This document shows, piece after piece, positions 16,739 through 26,055 of a DNA stretch of 64,000 bases (position 1 is its first letter; each line of letters starts with the position of its first letter). Origin of the DNA: Muribaculum sp. Lineage in GTDB: Bacteria; Bacteroidota; Bacteroidia; Bacteroidales; Muribaculaceae. The notes under the pieces are model-generated. The model saw only the letters and a list, made by a program, of their open reading frames with translations, did no database searches and had not been told where the DNA came from. The DNA lies in assembly GCA_023666965.1 (NCBI GenBank), contig JAMPAZ010000001.1, forward strand, positions 541,838-605,837, written 5' to 3'. A program made the position numbers and the translations under genes.

Positions 16739-19700
16739 TTAAGATTTAGACTTATATTCAACGGGGGTAACTCCAAATTCTTTCTTAAAACATATTCCAA
16801 AATAACGTGAATCGCTGAATCCGACCATAAATGCCAACTCGCTTATTCGTATGTCGGGGTGCTCTTCAAGCAATCGGGCTGCCGCGCGAAGCCGAATGGT
16901 GCGGATAAAATGCGAAGGACTCATATCGGTCAATTCTTTGAGCTTTCTAAACAGATGAGTCTGCGATATACCCACCTCTTTAGCAAATGTAGGAATGTCA
17001 AATTCGGTGTTATCCATGTTTCTTTCCACGGCCTCAGTCGCGAGTTTTATGAACTGCACATCGGCCGACTGATAGTCAAACTTTTTCAAGTCTATGACGA
17101 GCTTATCATCCATATCCGCCTCGTTCAGCATCCGGCGATTTAGCTGCGTGGCCACACATGCACGCAGCATATCGGGGTCAAACGGCTTCGGCAAGTAGAC
17201 ATCGGCACCGGCTTCATAGCACTCTTTTCTGTCCTCGTTTTGGCGACGGGCGGTGAGTACGACTATAGGCACCAATGATGTATGCTCGTCGTCGCGCAAC
17301 CGTCGGATAATCTCCAGTCCGTCGATTCCAGGCATGGTCAAGTCGGTCAACACAAGATCGGGAATTTCACGCAAAGCGATCGCCAAGCCTTCACGACCAT
17401 CTGAAACAGCGATCACTTCATAATTACGTTCGAGCACCTGCTTTATCAAACGCAGTAGATCTTCATTGTCTTCGATGACTAAAATTTTACGTTTATCCTG
17501 ACCCTCGCTTGAGTTCATGTCGGTTTCAGCTTCTAAAGCCGCGACATATTGCGCTTGACTGTCTGGGTCAACTTTAGGCCGGCTCATTTCGTCTTCGCTG
17601 AAGGCATCCTCCGCTATAGGCAAAGTCACAATAAAACATGTACCTTCACCTTCAACGCTTTGAACCTCTATAGTTCCGTGGTGCAGTTCGACAAGGTCTT
17701 TAGTCAACGACAAGCCTATGCCGGTTCCGGAAGTATTGTGTTCGCGATAATCGCCGTCATAAAACCGCTTGAACAGATCGGCCTGTTTCTCCTTAGGAAT
17801 ACCGCTTCCGTTATCCGCCACCTTTATTACTATAGAACCATCGCACGACTCGACTTCAACCGAAACTATACCATTGTCGACAGAATATTTCGCGGCGTTT
17901 GACACGAGATTGTAGAGTATCTTATCGAGTTTATCCGAATCAAAATATCCCATTATCCTCTCCGGAGGCATCCTCAGTTCCAACTTCATGGACTTTTTAA
18001 GCGTGAGCGGACGCAGTGCCTCGACCGTACCGGATATAAACCGGCCTACATCGCCATAATTAACACGTAGACGTATGTTGTCAGTCTCCACTTTTCTGAA
18101 TTCGAGTATCTGCTGAAGCAACCGGACAAGTTTTGAGACGTTGACATCGGCTATACGGAACAATGATGCGGAGTCGCCGTTGCCGCTACGTAATTCGCTG
18201 ATAGATGCGGAAATTACCGTCAATGGGGTAAGCAATTCATGTGTGACATTTGTAAAAAACCTCAACTTTGTGCGATTCTGCTCTTCGATGTTAGCTTTCT
18301 CCTGCCGCATGGCGCGGATTCTGCTCTTCTCCATTTCCCGTCTACGGACAAACCATATCGCCATAAGTACGACAACTATAGCCAAAATCAAATAGGCCAA
18401 CAACGCCGGCCAAGACAAATACCACGGAGGCAAAATTTTAATATCTATTGTCTTTTCTTCGCTCCGATGTCCGTTTTCGGAATCGACACGCAACCTGAAC
18501 TTATAACTACCGAACGGCAAGTTAGTGTATGTAGCAAATCTCCGTCCATCGGCAAGCGATTGCCAATCATTGTCATATCCATCAAGCTTATAGCTGAAGG
18601 TATGCCGTCGTGCAGAACCTCCGTAGTCGTAAGATTCAAACTCTATGCTAACATTATTAAATGAAGACGGCAATGCAATCTGACTACTGTAAACAGGCAA
18701 AACTCCCTCACTGACAATCGACCGCTTTTCTGATTCAGATAAATCACCGTATCGCCGATTATTAATAAGCATATCGGTAAATCCAAACCTGACATCTCTG
18801 TCAGACAATGTATCGGTGTACGTCGACGCTATGTCTATCACCTGCAATCCTTTGTTAGTAGGGAGATAGAGGGTTGAATCCGTGGCAAAACCATTATAGC
18901 AGAAATAATCGCTGTCAAGGCCGTCGTCCTCCGTGTATATAACTTTGTTTCCCGTATTATCGAGATTAATTCGGTAGAGACCGCGATTGGTAGCTATCCA
19001 CAATGACCCGTATACATCTTCTGCGATGTATGCAACCTGCAGATTACAGTGCCGGGGGACAAAGTCGGTCAGTTTATATTCACCCTTGTCTATGTCATAA
19101 GTCCACAGACCTTCGTCTTCAGTCCCGACATAAATGACATCAGAAGTCGGCGATGCAGCCATGCTCAGAATGATGGGCTGAAAGCCGTCATCCTCCGTTA
19201 TTTTTGAATTTTCAATATCCGGACGACCGTCCAATACACTGCGGATATCTACTGAATATATTCCGTCGTTCAACGTTGCGGCATACATGCGACCGTTCTT
19301 TTCGCAGAACGACATCACGTCGCCTTCCTCAGAGAGCGTGACACCACCGCCCCCGGCTTTAAGCACACCGAAACCTTTCATCGTGCCGACCCATACGTTT
19401 CCAAAACTGTCAGAAGACAGGCGCATCGCCCTGTTGTCCGGTATCGCATCGGAATTCGTTTGTAGAAGCCGAGTATATTCTCCCGTAGATATATTCTGGC
19501 GCAAAACACCTACACCATTTGATGAAAAATAGATGTTACCGGCGTTATCCTCGGCAATTGCGAAAGCGGACGGGATTGCCGGATACCTATAATCGGCTTG
19601 CTCTTTTAACGAGACCCACCGGTCGCTACCTTTATTATTATATGCGACAGGAGTAGTCAGGCTCCCAGCCCACACCGTACCTTTTTTATCCTCATAAACT

Positions 19701-20059
19701 GAAAGCACGCCCCCGAAACCCGATGGCAATTCGGCTCGGCCGGACTGTCCGTTATCGAACAAAGTCGGAGTGGTATCGATAAAATACACCCCGGAGTCAG
19801 TTGTCAATGTCCATAGCAGACTTGAACCGTCGTCCCATAGTCGCGTCACACGGGAAGTTTCGGGGACCTCCACTTTACCGGAAAATTCAAAATTGTCCTT
19901 GTCAAAAGCCAATAGCCCTCCATTCGTACCGGCCCATATCTGTCCGTCTTTACCTGACTCTATAATAGACAATACAGGTTCGGTTCCATCAAGTACTGAC
20001 GGAGCGACGCGCTCAATCGAATGTCTCGACGATGAGTATGGTTCGGACATGACGTACAA
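16739..20059 (-). CDS. Hybrid two-component system regulator, C-terminal part of a gene split by an in-frame stop
   Basis: Main part (1106 residues) of a hybrid two-component system protein that joins sensor kinase and response regulator in one chain. It holds the rest of the periplasmic beta-propeller repeats (for example IWAGTNGGLLAF), a Y_Y_Y domain (YKLDGYDNDWQSL), a membrane segment near 545-570, and a HisKA domain with phospho-acceptor His in THELLTPL (about 608). An ATPase domain follows (NLVSNAAKYS, DNGSGIPKE), then a receiver domain with Asp in LVLTDLTMPGIDGLE (about 905) and a C-terminal AraC-type HTH (VGISQTHLFRKLKELT, VGFSDSRYFGICFKKEFG). It lacks a signal peptide: the reading frame runs on upstream without a break to a TAA at 20138-20140 and then into the N-terminal part. 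All signalling motifs are intact. It should control the adjacent susCD locus. Confidence 0.9.
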   Translation of the reverse strand: MYVMSEPYSSSRHSIERVAPSVLDGTEPVLSIIESGKDGQIWAGTNGGLLAFDKDNFEFSGKVEVPETSRVTRLWDDGSSLLWTLTTDSGVYFIDTTPTLFDNGQSGRAELPSGFGGVLSVYEDKKGTVWAGSLTTPVAYNNKGSDRWVSLKEQADYRYPAIPSAFAIAEDNAGNIYFSSNGVGVLRQNISTGEYTRLLQTNSDAIPDNRAMRLSSDSFGNVWVGTMKGFGVLKAGGGGVTLSEEGDVMSFCEKNGRMYAATLNDGIYSVDIRSVLDGRPDIENSKITEDDGFQPIILSMAASPTSDVIYVGTEDEGLWTYDIDKGEYKLTDFVPRHCNLQVAYIAEDVYGSLWIATNRGLYRINLDNTGNKVIYTEDDGLDSDYFCYNGFATDSTLYLPTNKGLQVIDIASTYTDTLSDRDVRFGFTDMLINNRRYGDLSESEKRSIVSEGVLPVYSSQIALPSSFNNVSIEFESYDYGGSARRHTFSYKLDGYDNDWQSLADGRRFATYTNLPFGSYKFRLRVDSENGHRSEEKTIDIKILPPWYLSWPALLAYLILAIVVVLMAIWFVRRREMEKSRIRAMRQEKANIEEQNRTKLRFFTNVTHELLTPLTVISASISELRSGNGDSASLFRIADVNVSKLVRLLQQILEFRKVETDNIRLRVNYGDVGRFISGTVEALRPLTLKKSMKLELRMPPERIMGYFDSDKLDKILYNLVSNAAKYSVDNGIVSVEVESCDGSIVIKVADNGSGIPKEKQADLFKRFYDGDYREHNTSGTGIGLSLTKDLVELHHGTIEVQSVEGEGTCFIVTLPIAEDAFSEDEMSRPKVDPDSQAQYVAALEAETDMNSSEGQDKRKILVIEDNEDLLRLIKQVLERNYEVIAVSDGREGLAIALREIPDLVLTDLTMPGIDGLEIIRRLRDDEHTSLVPIVVLTARRQNEDRKECYEAGADVYLPKPFDPDMLRACVATQLNRRMLNEADMDDKLVIDLKKFDYQSADVQFIKLATEAVERNMDNTEFDIPTFAKEVGISQTHLFRKLKELTDMSPSHFIRTIRLRAAARLLEEHPDIRISELAFMVGFSDSRYFGICFKKEFGVTPVEYKSKS

Positions 20060-20137
20060 TCCTGTCGACTGCGTTCCGACAAATATTCGGTCGTTAGAAT
20101 CCTGATAGATGCACTTTATTCCGCTAAGTCCGTTGAT

Positions 20138-20752
20138 TTAAGGATAATCATAGATTTTATCTTCACCCGGCGAGTATCTTAGCAATTTAGAATCATCCGT
20201 TCCTATCCAGATCTGTCCGATACGATCCTCCATCACGTCGCTTACACCGGACAAAATAATATCGTCATTTTCGCACAAAGTACGGTACTGATCGGTCAAA
20301 GGATTGTAAACGGAAAGCCAGCTTGCTCCTGAGACAAGAATTTCACCTGAGCGCAAAGGAGTAAGTAGCCTGTACTGATCGCCCTCGTCAGCTCGAAGCA
20401 CACTGAATCTGTCGCGCCACTTATCGTAAATGCCAAAAGCCAATGCCGTTACAAAATAAATCTTGCCGCTGTCCGACGCACATACGTCGAGCACGTCATT
20501 GTAAATTTTAGGATTAGTGTGTGCCGACAATGGAAGGAAGGTAGCCACCTTGTTTCCATCAAACGAGGCCAATCCATAGCGCGTAGCCATCCACATAATG
20601 CCGTCCTTATCGGCATCGATGGAATGCACATGATTACTCAGAAGCCCGTCGTCGATTGTCAGATGGCGCCAACCACGATCTTTTGCATCAACCTTTGCAG
20701 ATGCCGCCGCAACTATAAGTATTAGAATTACTATATTTATATATCCACGCAT
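20138..20752 (-). pseudogene. Hybrid two-component system regulator, N-terminal fragment ended by a premature TAA
   Basis: 204 residues: a signal peptide (MRGYINIVILILIVAAASA) and the first beta-propeller repeats of a hybrid regulator, with motifs WRHLTIDDGLLSNHV and GIMWMATRYGLASFDG that typically open these proteins. It ends in the middle of the propeller at YDYP-TAA. The codons after the stop (I N G L S G I K C I Y Q D) continue the propeller in the same frame, and the next in-frame Met is at 20059. One base change (for example AAA to TAA) explains the break; there is no frameshift. The unbroken gene would span 16739-20752 and encode about 1337 residues, normal for the family. Real nonsense mutation, sequencing error and stop read-through are all possible. 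It starts 33 bp after rmuC. Confidence 0.88.
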
Positions 20753-20785
20753 GTCGATAGATTTTAAGGTACCGAATATAGTGCT

Positions 20786-22147
20786 TTACACATCGTCGTC
20801 GGAAGAGGCATCGAGTCCTTTTATCTGTTTTTTGGGTGTCACTCCGAGCGACTTCAAATGCTCCATTCGGCGCATTATATTGCCTCGCCCATCATATAGT
20901 CGATCCTTTGCAGTGGTAAATGTTTTCGACAATTTCGCAATTTGTGCTTCAATATCGAGGAATGTCTCGGAAAATCCGGCCATTTTCTCATACATGTCGG
21001 TCGCGCTCTTGACTATCTGCTCCACATTTTTTCCCTGCCGGTCATATTGCCACAAATTATATGCCAGCTGCAGAGCCATCATAAGATTGCTCGGTGAAAT
21101 GACTATAATGCGCTTTTTGTAGGCATATTGACTCAAATCGGGCTGCGCCTTCATGGCCGATATATAGCTGCTCTCGATAGGCATATACATCAGTACATAG
21201 CCGATGGCATCGGATACGACATCGCCGTAGGCCTTCTCGGCAAGTTCGTCTATATGTCGGCGTACGCTTCTGACATGCTCTTTCATCAGGCGCTCGCGTT
21301 GCTCCTCGTCCTCGGCACAGACGGCTTCGGAGTAGGCAGTAAGCGATACTTTAGAGTCGATGATCACCGACCGGCCCTCCGGGAAACGCACCACCACGTC
21401 CGGACGGAGACTGCGTCCATCTTCTGTCTTTGTCGACTCTTGGATGAAGTATTCCTCATCCTTGCGGAGTCCGCTCCCTTCGAGCATCTTTTCGAGCAAC
21501 ATTTCGCCGAAGTCGCCCTGAACTTTTGAGTCGCCCTTTAGGGCCTTTGTAAGGTTCGATGCATCGTCGCCGATGCGCTGTGTCTGTTCGCGCAAAGATG
21601 CTACAGCCTGCTCCTGCGATTGCCGGAAAAGCTTCATCGTGGATTCAAACGATTGCTCAAGCTGCCGCTTGCTGACCTCGTTTTGCGTCTTACTTTCATC
21701 GATGGACCGCTTAAACTCGGCAAATTGCTCCTTTATCGGCTTCATCAACTCGTCCATCTGGCGACGGTTGGTGGCCTGCAGATCCTCTTGTCGTGAAGCA
21801 AGTTCGCTGATGGCCGACTTTTGCAACTCTTCGCGCATGAGGTCTATCTTTTGCGCCCATTGTCGCTCGGATTCTACCCTCATTTGTTCGGCATGGGCAC
21901 GCTCGCTCTCCAATTGACGGTTAGCAGATTCAATCGCTTGTCTGGCATGTTCCCGCTCCATCTCGGTCTGACGCATATAGCCTTCGGCTTTGGCGGATAC
22001 AACCTCTATTCGCGTGCGCAACGAGGAATTTTCCTCAGAAGCCGCTGAAAGCTTTGCAGTAAGTCGGCGTATAGTTCCCTGTGAATAAAATATACCTGCC
22101 AAGACTCCTACCGCGAGCCCGGACACTACATATAATATAATAGTCAT
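20786..22147 (-). CDS. rmuC: DNA recombination protein RmuC
   Basis: RmuC family protein of 453 residues, linked in E. coli to suppression of inverted-repeat rearrangements; the catalytic activity is unproven but the core has a restriction-nuclease-like fold. An N-terminal membrane anchor (VVSGLAVGVLAGIFYSQG) is followed by about 170 residues of charged coiled coil. The RmuC core comes next, with the signatures GDFGEMLLEKMLEGSGL, RPDVVVRFPEGRSVIIDSKV and IGYVLMYMPIESSYISA. The nuclease-like acidic/Lys motif DxK is in IIDSKVSL. It lies upstream of the hybrid regulator on the same strand. No consensus promoter is evident in the 175-bp divergent region to the serine hydrolase; only an imperfect TAATTTTA at 22174-22181 is seen on this strand. 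Confidence 0.94.
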   Translation of the reverse strand: MTIILYVVSGLAVGVLAGIFYSQGTIRRLTAKLSAASEENSSLRTRIEVVSAKAEGYMRQTEMEREHARQAIESANRQLESERAHAEQMRVESERQWAQKIDLMREELQKSAISELASRQEDLQATNRRQMDELMKPIKEQFAEFKRSIDESKTQNEVSKRQLEQSFESTMKLFRQSQEQAVASLREQTQRIGDDASNLTKALKGDSKVQGDFGEMLLEKMLEGSGLRKDEEYFIQESTKTEDGRSLRPDVVVRFPEGRSVIIDSKVSLTAYSEAVCAEDEEQRERLMKEHVRSVRRHIDELAEKAYGDVVSDAIGYVLMYMPIESSYISAMKAQPDLSQYAYKKRIIVISPSNLMMALQLAYNLWQYDRQGKNVEQIVKSATDMYEKMAGFSETFLDIEAQIAKLSKTFTTAKDRLYDGRGNIMRRMEHLKSLGVTPKKQIKGLDASSDDDV

Positions 22148-22239
22148 TTTCGTGATGTTGATTTATTACGCCATAAAATTACAAATTATCCCCGACTTAT
22201 GGCACTCGACAGCGCAATCTCTTTACATTTTTGCCACAA

Positions 22240-22272
22240 TTTGTATAAAAAGCGATTAAGGTATTTCTTTTG
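22240..22272 (+). promoter_or_regulatory. Promoter for the serine hydrolase gene
   Basis: TTTG (22240-22243), 21 bases, then TTCTTTTG (22265-22272), one mismatch from the TAnnTTTG -7 box. A start of transcription near 22279 supports the ATG at 22323 over the TTG at 22281. Confidence 0.55.
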
Positions 22273-22322
22273 AAACTTCTTTGAATTACATTTACGTCCG
22301 AATATTAACCATTCACATTATT

Positions 22323-23564
22323 ATGCATACCCGTAAACCAAAATACCATATCTTTGACTTCGCAATCATCGCGACATTGCTTGCGTGCCTGACCTGCTGC
22401 AGACCGTCACATCCATGCCATACCGACCATGGTGTAAAACCGTGCAACGTGACCACACCGCTCGATTCGCTGTTCATGTCGATGTTTCCGGGAGAAGAGC
22501 CGGGAGGTATAGCGGTGGTTATGAAAGACGGAGAGATAATCTACGACCATGCATTCGGAATAATGGATCTTAAATCGGAAGAGCCTATTACGGACAGCAC
22601 AATGTTTAACATGGCATCCACATCAAAGATATTCACAGCCGTGGCGTTGATGAAGCTCCAGGAACAAGGACTTTTGTCGATCGACGACTCTTTGTCGAAA
22701 TATTTCCCGGAATTCAAGAATTCCGTATTCAACCGGATTACCATACGAAACATTTTGACCCATAGCTCAGGCCTGCCCGACTTGAGGCCACGCAACGACG
22801 ACGAATGGAAATCGTATCTGTCCAACCATAAATCGCTCTTTGTCATAGGCGATGACTATCGGCTGTATGGACGTGAAGAAGAACATATTAAGGTATTCCA
22901 AAATCTCGACACCTTGGAATTTGAGCCGGGAACACAATATATTCGCCATGACCCATCGTATGTCGTCGTAGCACCTTTGATCGAACGTGTCACCGGAATA
23001 GGCTTCGACACTTGGATGGAACAGAATATATTCAAGCCGGCAGGGATGGAATACGTACTGTACTTCAAACCGGACCAAAAGATACGCAATTTAGCCCACG
23101 CCTACCGCTCCGCCGCTATGGCATCAGCGGATAATGACGCTTCGCGAACAATCGACAGCGACAACGGGAAATGGCAACAGTATGACTACGGAGAAGTCCC
23201 GTTCTTTCTGACTAAAGCCGACCGCGGACTCTACACTTCAGCACGCGACTATATGCAATGGTGCCGCGCTCTATATGGAGGTAAAATAATTTCGGACTCT
23301 TCGTTAAAGGCCATCGTAACCCCTTACGTGCCGACCCATATAAATAACATCAGCTTCGGACTGGGAACGGCTGTCGACACGACAGTCGGACATCCTTTGA
23401 AACTCTATCACCGAAGCTCCAACGGCGGTTTCAGAGTCATTGAAGGTTCGTGGCCCACGGAGGGGCTTTATTACATCGTTATGGCAAACCGCGCCGACTG
23501 GGACGAGTTTGGCGTAATGCATACTGTCGACAGCATTCTTCAGTCAAAAGGCTACATTCGATAA
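22323..23564 (+). CDS. Serine hydrolase of the class C beta-lactamase/PBP4* family, lipoprotein
   Basis: Exported lipoprotein of 413 residues from the ATG at 22323, with a signal peptide whose lipobox ends in LACLTC. The fold follows the beta-lactamase family: a catalytic SxxK motif STSK at Ser99-Lys102, the following ALMKLQEQGLLSIDDSLSKY helix, LTHSSGLPD, and a C-terminal HRSSNGGF in place of the third HxG motif. The second motif, usually YSN, reads RHD (residues 208-210) in the aligned segment EPGTQYIRHDPSYVV, so the general-base tyrosine seems to be missing. Peptidase, esterase or non-catalytic roles are all possible. It lies 44 bp upstream of uxaC on the same strand and may share its transcript. 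Confidence 0.85.
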   Translation: MHTRKPKYHIFDFAIIATLLACLTCCRPSHPCHTDHGVKPCNVTTPLDSLFMSMFPGEEPGGIAVVMKDGEIIYDHAFGIMDLKSEEPITDSTMFNMASTSKIFTAVALMKLQEQGLLSIDDSLSKYFPEFKNSVFNRITIRNILTHSSGLPDLRPRNDDEWKSYLSNHKSLFVIGDDYRLYGREEEHIKVFQNLDTLEFEPGTQYIRHDPSYVVVAPLIERVTGIGFDTWMEQNIFKPAGMEYVLYFKPDQKIRNLAHAYRSAAMASADNDASRTIDSDNGKWQQYDYGEVPFFLTKADRGLYTSARDYMQWCRALYGGKIISDSSLKAIVTPYVPTHINNISFGLGTAVDTTVGHPLKLYHRSSNGGFRVIEGSWPTEGLYYIVMANRADWDEFGVMHTVDSILQSKGYIR

Positions 23565-23608
23565 TCTCTCCGAGATAAATATCAATCAGTAAAATCAATA
23601 CTGTAAAG

Positions 23609-25024
23609 ATGAAAACTTTTTTGGACGAAAATTTTCTGCTCCGCACTCCTACGGCACAAAAGCTATACCACGAACACGCGGCCGCACTGCCCATTATAGA
23701 CTACCACTGCCATTTAAATCCGCAGATGGTGGCCGACGACTATAAATTCAGATCCATAACCGAGATATGGCTTGGTGGCGACCATTACAAATGGCGTGCG
23801 ATGCGCGCAAACGGAGTAGCAGAGCGATTCATTACAGGCTCAGACACATCTGATTGGGAAAAATTTCAAAAATGGGCCGAAACCGTGCCATACGCGCTCC
23901 GCAATCCATTGTACCACTGGACCCATCTTGAACTCCGTACAGCCTTCGGAATCGAAAAGACACTTAATCCTGACACCGCTCGAGAGATATTTGACCAATG
24001 CAACGACCGCCTCGTCAACGACCCGTCTATGACCGCCCGCGGATTGATGCTCAGATATAACGTAGAGACAGTCTGCACCACCGACGATCCGGCCGACTCA
24101 CTCGAATACCACCGTCAAGTCCGCGAATCCGGATTTAAAGTAAAAATGCTGCCGACCTGGCGTCCGGACAAGGCTATGTCCGTAGAAAATCCGCAAGAAT
24201 ATCGCGCTTACGTCGAAAAACTCGCATGTTCGGCAGATATGGACATCAACAATTTTGACGACCTTGTTGACGCGCTTCAGAAAAGGCATGACTTTTTCGG
24301 CCAAAACGGATGCCGGTTGAGCGACCACGGGTTAGGCGAATTTCATGCCGACGACTATAGCGATGCCGAGATTCACGCCATATTTAATAAAGTATACGGC
24401 GGAGCCAAGCTAACGGAGATGGAAACGGCAAAATTCAAGAGCGCGATGCTGATGGTGTTCGGCGAAATGGACAGCGATTCAGGCTGGACCCAGCAATTCC
24501 ACTATGGAGCACTCCGAAACAACAATAGCAAGATGTTTGAGCTTTTGGGTCCCGACACCGGATATGATTCAGTCGGAGAGTTTAACACAGCCATGAGCAT
24601 GTCGCACCTCCTTGACCGGCTGAACACAAAAGGCAAACTCGCAAAAACCATCATTTACAACCTTAATCCGGCAGCCAACACAATGGTGGCCACGATGATA
24701 GGCAACTTTCAAGACGGCTCCGTGGCCGGAAAGATGCAGTTCGGCTCAGGATGGTGGTTTCTCGACCAAAAATACGGCATGACCGACCAAATGAATGCGC
24801 TGTCGATGCAAGGACTTCTCAGCAGATTTGTCGGGATGCTGACAGATTCACGCTCATTCTTGTCATATCCTCGGCACGAATACTTCCGGCGCACACTCTG
24901 CGACCTTATCGGCACAGACATTGAGAACGGAGAAATCCCCTATTCGGGCTACGAAGAACGGCGTGTCAACCAAATGATAGAAGACATCAGCTACTTTAAT
25001 GCAAAGAACTACTTCAAATTCTGA
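23609..25024 (+). CDS. uxaC: Glucuronate isomerase
   Basis: Uronate isomerase that converts D-glucuronate to D-fructuronate (and galacturonate to tagaturonate) at the start of hexuronate breakdown. The 471 residues match the family length. The amidohydrolase-like metal site is visible as IIDYHCHLNPQMVADD (His33, His35). Other landmarks are SITEIWLGGDHYKWRAMR, VCTTDDPADSLEYH and the C-terminal FVGMLTDSRSFLSYPRHEYFRR. No uxuA, uxuB or kdgK lies nearby, so the rest of the pathway must be elsewhere. Its 3' end overlaps the convergent aldo/keto reductase gene by 16 bp, leaving no space for a separate terminator. Confidence 0.97.
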   Translation: MKTFLDENFLLRTPTAQKLYHEHAAALPIIDYHCHLNPQMVADDYKFRSITEIWLGGDHYKWRAMRANGVAERFITGSDTSDWEKFQKWAETVPYALRNPLYHWTHLELRTAFGIEKTLNPDTAREIFDQCNDRLVNDPSMTARGLMLRYNVETVCTTDDPADSLEYHRQVRESGFKVKMLPTWRPDKAMSVENPQEYRAYVEKLACSADMDINNFDDLVDALQKRHDFFGQNGCRLSDHGLGEFHADDYSDAEIHAIFNKVYGGAKLTEMETAKFKSAMLMVFGEMDSDSGWTQQFHYGALRNNNSKMFELLGPDTGYDSVGEFNTAMSMSHLLDRLNTKGKLAKTIIYNLNPAANTMVATMIGNFQDGSVAGKMQFGSGWWFLDQKYGMTDQMNALSMQGLLSRFVGMLTDSRSFLSYPRHEYFRRTLCDLIGTDIENGEIPYSGYEERRVNQMIEDISYFNAKNYFKF

Positions 25025-26019
25025 GCGATCCGGTCTATCTCCGACAATTCTTCAGATGTAAACAACAGACTGTCAATGCAGTGTATCGAGTCGGAAAGCT
25101 GTCTTACCGAACTGCTCCCCACGATGACCGATGTCACTTCGCGGTGGCTTAACACCCACGACAGCGCCATTTGAGCCAACGTCTGGTTTCGGTTCTGAGC
25201 CATTGCGTTCAAAGCCTCTATTTTTCCGATAAGTTCAGGAGTTATAGTGTCAGACTTAAGGAACTTGTTAAGCGAAGCACGCGATCCCTCGGGCACCCCG
25301 TGGAGATACTTGTTGGTGAGCAGACCCTGGGCCAACGGCGAAAAAGCCACAAACCCGACACCGTCGTCAAACGCTTGACCCAACACGCCCGATGTCTCAC
25401 ACTTGCGGTCGAATATGTTCAAGCGGTCCTGGAACAGCAGACATGGAGTGTCGTGCCGCCGCAGATAATCATAGCCAAATCGGGCCGCCTCTTTCGGCCA
25501 ACGTGATATACCCACATAAAGTGATTTTCCCTGGCGTACAATATCGACAAGAGCCTGGAGGGTCTCCTCAAGCGGAGTCTCCGGGTCGTATCTATGGCTG
25601 TAAAACACGTCGACATAATCGAGTCCCATTCTCGACAGACTCTGATCGAGCGATGCCATCAAATATTTTCTTGAGCCCCAATTTCCGTAAGGACCGGGCC
25701 ACATGTCGTAACCGGCTTTGGTGGCAATAAACATCTCGTCGCGGTAGGGACGGAAAGATTTTCTGAATACTTGTCCGAAGGTTTCTTCGGCCGAACCGTA
25801 TGACGGTCCGTAATTGTTGGCCAAATCAAACGAGGTTATACCATGGTCAAACGCAAAATATAGCATATCCCGGCTCGTAGCCAAAGGATTTACATCACCG
25901 AAGTTTTGCCAAAGGCCCAAAGACACCAACGGCAATAAGATGCCGCTTCTGCCACATCTTCTATATTCCATTCCGGAATCGTAGCGGTCAGTCGCCGCCG
26001 AATATATTGGATTTATCAT
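25009..26019 (-). CDS. Aldo/keto reductase (YghZ/L-glyceraldehyde 3-phosphate reductase-like)
   Basis: NADPH-dependent oxidoreductase of 336 residues. The catalytic tetrad is in place: Asp65 and Tyr70 in SFDLANNYGPSYG, Lys101 in FIATKAGYD, and His142 in VFYSHRYDPETPL. The N-terminal MEYRRCGRSGILLPLVSLG and LGLWQNFG motifs point to the YghZ/voltage-gated-channel-beta-like subgroup, which in E. coli reduces L-glyceraldehyde 3-phosphate and methylglyoxal. The ATG at 26019 is given, but an excellent promoter at 26024-26055 would start transcription at or next to this codon. The downstream Met17 at 25971, where the conserved part begins, is therefore a serious alternative start. The gene follows sprA by 17 bp and converges on uxaC. 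Confidence 0.93.
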   Translation of the reverse strand: MINPIYSAATDRYDSGMEYRRCGRSGILLPLVSLGLWQNFGDVNPLATSRDMLYFAFDHGITSFDLANNYGPSYGSAEETFGQVFRKSFRPYRDEMFIATKAGYDMWPGPYGNWGSRKYLMASLDQSLSRMGLDYVDVFYSHRYDPETPLEETLQALVDIVRQGKSLYVGISRWPKEAARFGYDYLRRHDTPCLLFQDRLNIFDRKCETSGVLGQAFDDGVGFVAFSPLAQGLLTNKYLHGVPEGSRASLNKFLKSDTITPELIGKIEALNAMAQNRNQTLAQMALSWVLSHREVTSVIVGSSSVRQLSDSIHCIDSLLFTSEELSEIDRIAQNLK

Positions 26020-26023
26020 GCCC

Positions 26024-26055
26024 CAAAGATACGCAATTATCTTGTCAATGACAAG
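26024..26055 (-). promoter_or_regulatory. Promoter for the aldo/keto reductase, overlapping the end of sprA
   Basis: On the minus strand CTTG (26052-26055), 20 bases, then a perfect -7 box TATCTTTG (26024-26031). The -33 box lies in a 15-bp palindrome CTTGTCAATGACAAG (26041-26055), which also encodes the last residues of SprA. The element would make the reductase independent of the very long sprA transcript. Confidence 0.6.
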
